Shown here piece by piece: positions 58,379 to 64,000 of a stretch of DNA of 64,000 nucleotides. The notes under the pieces are model-generated. The model made no database searches and was not told where the DNA came from. It saw nothing but the letters and a program-made list of their open reading frames with translations. The stretch is taken from NCBI GenBank assembly GCA_013306675.1, contig JABLUY010000123.1, forward strand, positions 1 to 64,000, in the 5' to 3' direction. This DNA is from Thraustochytrium sp. TN22 (lineage: Eukaryota > Sar > Bigyra > Thraustochytrida > Thraustochytriidae). Numbering within the stretch: position 1 is the stretch's first letter; each line of letters opens with the position of its first letter. The position numbers were made by a program, and so were the translations under genes.

Positions 58379-59028
58379 GTCGAGGGTGGCGAGACGTGTA
58401 CCTGGCAGTGCCAATGCACGGAAAGCACGTTGCGAGTGTCGCCAAGCGCGGCAAACACACTGCAAGTCTCGCCAAGCGGCGAGCACGCGCCGAGTTGACA
58501 CAATGCACAATTTGTCGCCGTTTCCCCCCTCTCATGCCAAGGGGTTGCTTGCTGTGCCGGCACGCATGCAACCGTTCACTCATGCGAACGCGGATGTCAG
58601 TGTCAATGCGGCACGCTGCACTTGGTGCAGCGGGTCTGCAGAGCGCTCGGACGGAGCAAAATCAAGCGAGTCTCGCCAAGCACGTTGCAAGTCTCGACAA
58701 GCGACGGACACGCGGCGAGTCTCACTCTATACTGTGCGCTAACGTAGTATCTGCATGGTGCCCGCTTTGCCGCCCGTGACCCACTGACCGGCCCTCCGTT
58801 TCTGCATTAGCGAGGTTTTTCCCCTGACGCCACGGGCGAGCGGGGACTTGCTTGCTGGCTGTGCCCCTCACCGCACGCATGCAACCGTTGACTCATGCGG
58901 ATGTGGATGATGTCACAGTCAATGCGGCCGCGGCGCTCTGCGCTCGGGGCAGTGGGTCTGCAGAGCGCTCGCACGGAGCTGGGCGCGCGAGCCCGCGATC
59001 ACGCGCCGCTGCGCTCGGCTCGCTCGCC
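58379..59028. repeat. Two degenerate copies of a roughly 0.3-kb unit
   Basis: A segment at 58424-58448 (agcacgttgcgagtgtcgcc) recurs at 58679-58703 with three changes, and a longer segment at 58560-58657 recurs at about 58873-58979 (shared phrases gcacgcatgcaaccgtt, actcatgcg, gtctgcagagcgctcg). The order is the same in both copies and the spacing is 255 and 313 bases, so a tandem duplication of about 0.3 kb is inferred. Copy 2 abuts the UBA1-like gene's leader. No ORF is supported. Confidence 0.7.
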
Positions 59029-60297
59029 ATGGCGCCGCGCGCGCTGGGCGTGGTGGGGCCCGGGGCCGGCGGGGAGGACGGGCCGGCGGCCGAAGAAGAA
59101 GGCCTGCTGGAGGAGGTGCTGGGCGCGCTGCGGCGCGAGCTACCGGCGGACGTGGAGGTGCGCTGGCTGCGCGTCGACGAGGTGGACGCCGAGGGCCGCG
59201 CGCTGGTCGGCCTGGCTGGCCTGCTCATGGTGCAGTTGGCGCGGCACGAGCTGCTGCGGCTGGACGAGATGGCGCGCGCGCTGGGCATTCCGCTCATCGT
59301 CGCGGGCAACGTGCACGGCTTTGCGCTGCGCGTGCTCGTGGACGCGGGCGCGAGCACGGAGCCCTCGGCGGGCGCGGCCAAGCCGAAGAAGGCCATTCGC
59401 GTGCAGCCGGGCTCGGCGCGTACGATCAAGCGCCTGCGCAAGTCGGGCGTCGTGGAGCTGCACGACGACCAGCCCATGGACCACCTCGAGGTCGGGCAGC
59501 GCGTGGTGTTCTCGGCGCTGCGAAGGCAGCCCAAGGCCGGCGAGGCGACCGGCAGCTCGGCCGACCTTGAAGATGCAGGCGCCTTTGCGATCGTGCAGGT
59601 GCGCCCTGCGCGCTTCGAGGTGGTCGTGGACCGGCGCGACGTCTCGTTTGAGCGCCTTGTGCCGGACACGGGCGTGATGGAGCTCGTGCAGGGAAATGCG
59701 CGCGTCGAGGAGACCAAGGCTGAGGAGTCCAGAGCAGGAGCCGCCTTCCGGCCGCTGCGTGAGGTCATGGTGTGGCCGCACCGCACCGCGGAGCGCGCCA
59801 GCGTCTGGCCCGCGGCAACGACACAAGACGCGTCCGAGTGGCAAGCACACGCCTTCTTCCAAGGGCTTGCTGCCTTCGAGCAGCAGCGCGGCTACCTGCC
59901 GGGCTCGGACCCGAGCTCGGCCGGGGCTGTCGGCGTGCTCGCGCAACGCTTCCTGGACGACAACAAGCTGGTGCCCGGGACGTCCGCGAGCGCGCCGGCG
60001 CAGGTCGACGCTGCGCTCTGCGCATTTTTGGCGCGACACGCGGCCATGGAGCACCCGGTGCTGGTGCGCGCGCTGCGGCGATTCCTCGTGGACTTGGTGC
60101 GCGTCTCGCTGGCGTCCGGTGGCGCTCCTACATGCGCGGGCTTTGCGCCGGGCTGCCAGCAGCTGCTGCAGGTCTTCCCGTTGCATGAGGTCCTCGGCGA
60201 AGACAAGACCTTGGACGCGGACGATCCCGAGGTCGACGCGCTGCTCTCCGTGCGGCTTCCCGACTGCAACCGCGCGGCCGTCGCCATTGAACTCTAA
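59029..60297 (+). CDS. Truncated ubiquitin-activating-enzyme (UBA1)-like protein
   Basis: 422 residues from the ATG at 59029, which has a strong GCCATGG context; the frame is open upstream to 58852. About 59-106 (LVGLAGLLMVQLARHELLRL, IPLIVAGNVHGFALRVLVDAG) matches the inactive-adenylation end of UBA1. About 138-221 (VVELHDDQPMDHLEVGQRVVFS, FAIVQV) matches its FCCH beta domain. About 248-318 (FRPLREVMVWPHRT, HAFFQGLAAFEQQRGYLPGSD) matches its four-helix region. About 324-398 resembles the LAAQEV helix and following strand. Missing are the ATP-binding adenylation motifs, the catalytic Cys half-domain and the ubiquitin-fold domain, so activation of ubiquitin is very unlikely. Overall identity looks low. 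It may be a scaffold or regulator derived from E1. The upstream 0.3-kb duplication may reflect recent local rearrangement. Confidence 0.68.
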   Translation: MAPRALGVVGPGAGGEDGPAAEEEGLLEEVLGALRRELPADVEVRWLRVDEVDAEGRALVGLAGLLMVQLARHELLRLDEMARALGIPLIVAGNVHGFALRVLVDAGASTEPSAGAAKPKKAIRVQPGSARTIKRLRKSGVVELHDDQPMDHLEVGQRVVFSALRRQPKAGEATGSSADLEDAGAFAIVQVRPARFEVVVDRRDVSFERLVPDTGVMELVQGNARVEETKAEESRAGAAFRPLREVMVWPHRTAERASVWPAATTQDASEWQAHAFFQGLAAFEQQRGYLPGSDPSSAGAVGVLAQRFLDDNKLVPGTSASAPAQVDAALCAFLARHAAMEHPVLVRALRRFLVDLVRVSLASGGAPTCAGFAPGCQQLLQVFPLHEVLGEDKTLDADDPEVDALLSVRLPDCNRAAVAIEL

Positions 60298-62021
60298 AAA
60301 AACAAGAAGAAGAGGAAGACCTCACGCCCTCCAACTTGAGAGGCTGCGGCCACGTGCAAGCGCAGGTGTCGGTCCCTGCGCTCTGCGCCGCCCTTCATCC
60401 TCCCTGCGCTCTGCGCCGCTCTCCGCCTCGCCAGCCTGGCATTGCACCTCCGTACCTTCTCGCGCCCCTGGCTTCCTCGCTGCGCATTCGATGAACGCGA
60501 GCCTGCGCGTCTGCTTGCCCGGCAGGCTGACGATGATGCGGCCCTGCGCTTCGCCCCTCGCTCAGGCTGGCTGTCTTTGTCTCGCGCCCGCCGTCCTCGC
60601 TGCGGCGCTCGCACTTGCGACTTGTCTCGCAAGCTCGCTCGCTGTACACTCGCTGTGCTTTCCCTTCTTCCCTCACTGATCTCCCAGGTCCTCCGGCGCG
60701 CTTGCTTCCCGCTTTCCCCTCCTCCTCCTCCTCCTCCTGCTGCTGCTGCTCCTTCTCCCCGTCCCGCTCGTCCCTGCTCCGCTCGTCCTGCAGGTCCCTC
60801 TCCCCGTGGACGTGCTCCACGTGCGCGTTCTCCAGCTCGTCCCTGTCGTCCAGCTCGCCGGGGCGGTGCTGGCAGCGCGGCGCGGCGGCGCCCGCCTGCG
60901 GCCGCGTCCCGCGCGTTCCAAGCCGGCGCCTGCCTGCCTGCCTGCCTGCCTGTCTGCCCGCCTGCCTGCCTGCCTGCCGGCGCGCCCGCCGCCGCGGCGC
61001 CGCTCCCGGGCTCGTACGCCGCCAACTCGTCGGCGCTCTTGGCGGCGCTCTTGCGCGCGTGGTCCGCCGCGACCAGGCGCCGCCTCTGCCCCCTGTGCGG
61101 CGCGCGTTTCCCCGGCGCGGCGCCCCCTGCGCCACTGCGCGCGGGCGCCCCCTCGGCGCTTCCCCGCCGCGCGCGCCGCGCCCCCTCGGGGGGACCTCTC
61201 CCACTTCGCCAGCGCCGGCGCCGGGGGGCGCGGATCCGCCGCCACTGCCCCTCGGGCGCTCCTGCGCAGCTGCGGAAAACAATTCGCCGGGAGGGGCCGG
61301 CGCCAGTGGCGGCGGCAGGGGAGCGGCCCAAATCTGGCTGACTCGGGCCCTCGAAGCGAGCAAGCAGGCAGAGCAGGGCCTTCTTTCACGATCCACCGCC
61401 GCGTTCCGGCGCCCGCCCCCCCGCTCGCCCGCGCTGCCGGCCGCGCTCGCCTCGCCTCGCCTCGCCTCGCCTGGCCGGCCTCGGCCTGGCTCGCCGCGCC
61501 GCCGCGCGCCGCTCCGCCGCGCCGCGGCGCCGCCTGGGTCCGCCGTCGTTGGCGGGCGTGTCGAATTCGTTTTCAAAAATACAAGCAAGCAAGCAAGCAA
61601 GCACGCAAGCAGGCAGGCAGGCAGGCAGGCAGGCACACAGGCAGGCAACGAGCGAGCGAGGAGACCCGCCGAGAGCACGGGCGCGGCGCCCGAGGCCGCG
61701 CCGCGCGTGCGGTGCTGGGCGGGCAGCGGAGGCCGCGCCTGGGCCCGGCGAGATGGGTGGGTCGCCGGAGTGGGACGACGGCGCGTGTGCACAGCAGGTG
61801 CAAGTTGACGTTGAAGGGCTCGCTGCATCACTGGCACTGGAGGGCATGCCGCACGGACAGCAGAGCTCGGACTCAGCTGCGAGGCAGGAGCGCACCTCGG
61901 AGGACTGGCGCGCTGCGCTGGCGCGCGCTGGAGTCAGGAGAGTTCACGGATGGCTTGGCTAAGTCTACTCTAGCGAAGGGTACAGGGTGCAGGGCAGCAG
62001 CGACGAGTCGCGAGGCGACGG
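60298..62021. other. 1.7-kb region between convergent genes, no confident gene
   Basis: Very GC-rich with several overlapping long frames on both strands, mostly Arg/Ala/Gly/Pro with no domain. Two parts look slightly more protein-like: a minus-strand Glu/Asp/Arg-rich stretch near 60.7-60.9 kb (ELENAHVEHVHGERDLQDE), and a plus-strand ORF at 61753-61962 (69 codons, MGGSPEWDDGAC). Either could be an exon of a spliced gene I cannot reconstruct. CTGC tetranucleotide runs occupy 60928-60978, and AAGC then GGCA runs occupy 61583-61647. Confidence 0.4.
61583..61647. repeat. Tetranucleotide run (AAGC then GGCA)
   Basis: About five aagc units pass into about seven ggca units, ending in gagc units. 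Similar GGCA/CTGC runs occur at 19518, 51316, 55932 and 60928. Confidence 0.85.
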
Positions 62022-64000
62022 TCAAGGAGAGATGAAGGCCGAGGCCAAGGCGAAGACCACGAGCGAAAAGGTGGAGTGAAAAGACCTGGAGGAGGAGTTC
62101 GGAGACTCCTCGCGGCCCGGCAGGGTCGTGGAGTTGGACGCGGGCGTGGGCACGGCAGTGGGACGGGGCGTGGGTGCCGTGGGCTGCGTCGGGGCCGTCG
62201 TCGCGGTGCGCCACGAGGACGTCGGCTCGGGCGTGGGCGCCGTCGACGTTGGCTCCTCCGTGGCGACCTCCTCCGACAGCGCGGCCGTGGGCGCAGGGGT
62301 GGGCTCCTTGGACCGGGCACGCGTAGGCACCGTCGTTGGCACCGTCGTTGGCGCGGTCGAGGGCAGCGGCGTCGGCAACCGGGTGGTGGGCTGCGCCGTG
62401 GGCGCCGTGGGCGCGCGCGTGGGCGCGAAGCTGTAGCCCGCGGGCAGCCCCGGGTCGTCCGCGGCTGGCACGATGCGGTGCGCAATGACGAGGTTGGCAG
62501 CTTGCAGGAGCAGGGCGTCGGTGGCGACGTCGTCGTACTCATCGGTGATGAGGTGCACCTGCGGCGTGTAGGAGCTAGTGAGCAGGTCGGAGAGGGTCAG
62601 GTTGCGGTCAACCTTGAGGAAACCGGCCTTCTCCTCAGTCATGCTCAGCTCGAGGTCGGACCGCGCCGTCCACTCGACGCGGTACTGCAGCGAGCTGCCG
62701 AAGTTGACCGAGACGTCGCAGTCCGTGTGGTCGCCCAGGACGCCGTCGTCCTGCCAGCAGATCTCATGGTACACGTACTCGTGCAGCGAGGTGACGTTGC
62801 CGGCGTCTGCGCCGCCACTCAGGAGCACCGAGGCGAAGGAGACCCCGTTGATCTGCTCGGGCCAGGACGCGCGGTCAAGGCCGGTCAGCTCGAGGAGCGT
62901 GGGCGCCAGATCCGAGATCTGCAGTGCGTGGTTTGCGAGTTTCGACCCGGAAATGACGCCAGGCCAGCGGAAGAGGTTCGGCACGCGCAGCGAGCCCTCG
63001 AAGAGCTGTCGCTTGTAGCCACGGAAAGGGCCATTCGCATTCATCGGCTCGTCCAGGATGAGCGGCCACTCCGACTCGTCCTCGGCGATGTTGACGGCCG
63101 GGCCGTTGTCGCTGAGCACGATGAAGAGCGTGTCGTTGGCCACGCCGGACGCCTCGAGCTGGGCCGCCAGCTCCGAAACGTGGCGGTCGAAGTGGTTCGT
63201 CACGGCCGAGCCCAGTGCCGACATGCTGTCCAGGTAGCCGTCGAAGATGTCGCCGTCGGCGTTGGCGCTGTAGTCCGTGCACGTCGTGCAGTTGCTCGGC
63301 CCGCTGTAGGAGGGAATCGGCATGATGTTGGCGGACTGGCCCGACATGCCGCCGCCATCGTGCGGGATCTGGCTCGCGTAAAAGAGAAAGAAGGGCCGCT
63401 CCTCGCTTGCGTCCGCCGCCGCGGACGCGAGCCACTTGAGGGCCTGCGTGTGCAGCACGTCCGGCACGTAGTCGCACGTGCGCTCCGTCTGGAGGTTACA
63501 AATCTCCATCTCGAGCTTGGCGCTTGTGACGCCGTCGTTATTTGGTGTGTACGATGTCGGGTAAGTGGCCTCGGTGCCGTCGTCCTCGTACAAGTACTCG
63601 GCAAAGTACCGGTGTGCCGACTTGTGCGACTGCTTGCCTAGAAAGTAGTCGAAGCCGCAGTCCGCGGGCCGGTCCTGGAAGCCCCACTTACCGAAGCCCG
63701 CCGTTCGGTAACCCAGCTTCTGCAGGACCTCCGCGAAAACGACCTCGTTGTTGTCCTTGAGGTAGTTGTCTACCCCTCCGCCCTCGTTTCCGCGGATGCG
63801 CGACCACTTGGACCCTATGTTGATGCCGGTCAGCATCGCGTACCGCGACGGCCCGCACACGGAGGAGTCCGCGTAGAATCGCTTGAATGCCAGGCTATCG
63901 CTCGAAAGTTTGTTCACGTTTGGCGTCCGCACGGGCGCCCCTGAGTCCGGGTCGTACTCGTCCAGTGCGCGGCTCTGCACGGTGTCCAGCTGGCCGATGC
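62022..64000 (-). CDS. Sulfatase, probably GPI-anchored, cut at the window edge
   Basis: The N-terminus lies beyond the right edge; 659 codons are visible. The sulfatase signature CGPSR (63843-63857) supplies the Cys that is oxidised to formylglycine, followed by GFGKWG, FLFYASQIPHD, a DNGP metal motif (VLSDNGPAVN) and YKRQLFEGSLRVPNLFRWPG. This is the arylsulfatase family, hydrolysing sulfate esters from sugars or other substrates. After about 520 residues come a Thr/Pro stalk (PTxAP repeats), a Ser-rich segment and a hydrophobic tail (FHSTFSLVVFALASAFISP), the layout of a GPI-attachment signal. It is expected at the cell surface or in an endomembrane compartment. Marine protists use such enzymes on sulfated polysaccharides, which is general knowledge and not shown here. 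Confidence 0.93.
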   Translation of the reverse strand, partial: IGQLDTVQSRALDEYDPDSGAPVRTPNVNKLSSDSLAFKRFYADSSVCGPSRYAMLTGINIGSKWSRIRGNEGGGVDNYLKDNNEVVFAEVLQKLGYRTAGFGKWGFQDRPADCGFDYFLGKQSHKSAHRYFAEYLYEDDGTEATYPTSYTPNNDGVTSAKLEMEICNLQTERTCDYVPDVLHTQALKWLASAAADASEERPFFLFYASQIPHDGGGMSGQSANIMPIPSYSGPSNCTTCTDYSANADGDIFDGYLDSMSALGSAVTNHFDRHVSELAAQLEASGVANDTLFIVLSDNGPAVNIAEDESEWPLILDEPMNANGPFRGYKRQLFEGSLRVPNLFRWPGVISGSKLANHALQISDLAPTLLELTGLDRASWPEQINGVSFASVLLSGGADAGNVTSLHEYVYHEICWQDDGVLGDHTDCDVSVNFGSSLQYRVEWTARSDLELSMTEEKAGFLKVDRNLTLSDLLTSSYTPQVHLITDEYDDVATDALLLQAANLVIAHRIVPAADDPGLPAGYSFAPTRAPTAPTAQPTTRLPTPLPSTAPTTVPTTVPTRARSKEPTPAPTAALSEEVATEEPTSTAPTPEPTSSWRTATTAPTQPTAPTPRPTAVPTPASNSTTLPGREESPNSSSRSFHSTFSLVVFALASAFISP

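Noticed and set aside
1-64000. Bacterial origin or contamination because of the very high GC and long ORFs
   Set aside because: Introns in protein genes and a tRNA, eukaryotic ribosomal protein L10a, BUD13, myotubularin and kinases exclude it.

Overview
This is a GC-rich eukaryotic nuclear segment with compact genes and few introns. It most likely comes from a single-celled protist. The style fits a stramenopile such as a thraustochytrid or other labyrinthulomycete, but the lineage is inferred from genome style and gene content, not proven. Eukaryotic origin is clear. The window carries a ribosomal protein uL1/L10a gene, the splicing factor BUD13, a myotubularin phosphatase, two eukaryotic protein kinases, and a tRNA-Ser(GCT) with a 29-nt intron after anticodon position 37. 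Two protein genes contain short GT-AG introns of 83, 116 and 126 nt. Most other genes are single long ORFs. GC-rich codon use produces very long antisense shadow ORFs, which I left out. Several long ORFs appear to begin at GTG or TTG upstream of the likely start, and I moved those to in-frame ATGs.

Layout, left to right. 1-3.2 kb: an LCAT/PDAT-type acyltransferase with a C2-like domain inserted in its catalytic domain. 4.3-10.3 kb: the most striking gene, a 1,994-residue multidomain enzyme ordered acyltransferase, ACP-like, ketosynthase, ACP, zinc-dependent MetE-like domain, flavin monooxygenase. 10.4-13.8 kb: a nine-repeat ankyrin protein and a stand-alone malonyl-CoA:ACP transacylase, both on the minus strand. 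13.8-17.9 kb: a gene-poor stretch with a very AT-rich island and a decayed or unusual coding region. 17.9-21.3 kb: BUD13 and myotubularin head to head. 21.7-23.3 kb: the tRNA, a 17-bp tandem array and RPL10A. 24-27.7 kb: a TKL-type kinase. 29.2-34 kb: a protein with three SET-like modules, a spliced SYLF-WW-villin headpiece protein, and a NagB-fold protein that lacks the usual catalytic residues. 34.3-37.6 kb: a PH-domain Ser/Thr kinase. 39.3-43.7 kb: a large membrane protein with two PqiA-like modules and a long lumenal region. 43.8-46.5 kb: a calmodulin-like protein and a spliced G-box-repeat protein. 47.2-50.8 kb: an OSCA/TMEM63-like channel. 52.4-54.7 kb: a PH plus two-TM protein. 54.8-58.4 kb: a divergent pair of secreted Cys-rich proteins. 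59-60.3 kb: a truncated ubiquitin-E1-like protein. 62 kb to the end: a sulfatase cut by the window edge.

How the genes may work together. The genes are mostly independent housekeeping, signalling and membrane functions. Divergent pairs share short intergenic regions: BUD13/myotubularin, SYLF/NagB-like, G-box/OSCA, and the Cys-rich pair. The candidate new system is the megasynthase at 4.3-10.3 kb, perhaps supplied with malonyl groups by its own AT domain or by the nearby transacylase. It has no visible reductive or release domain and joins polyketide, thiol/methyl-transfer and flavin-oxidation chemistry in one chain. The likely mobile or decayed material is limited to the uncertain region at 15.6-17.4 kb. 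No complete transposon was recognised.
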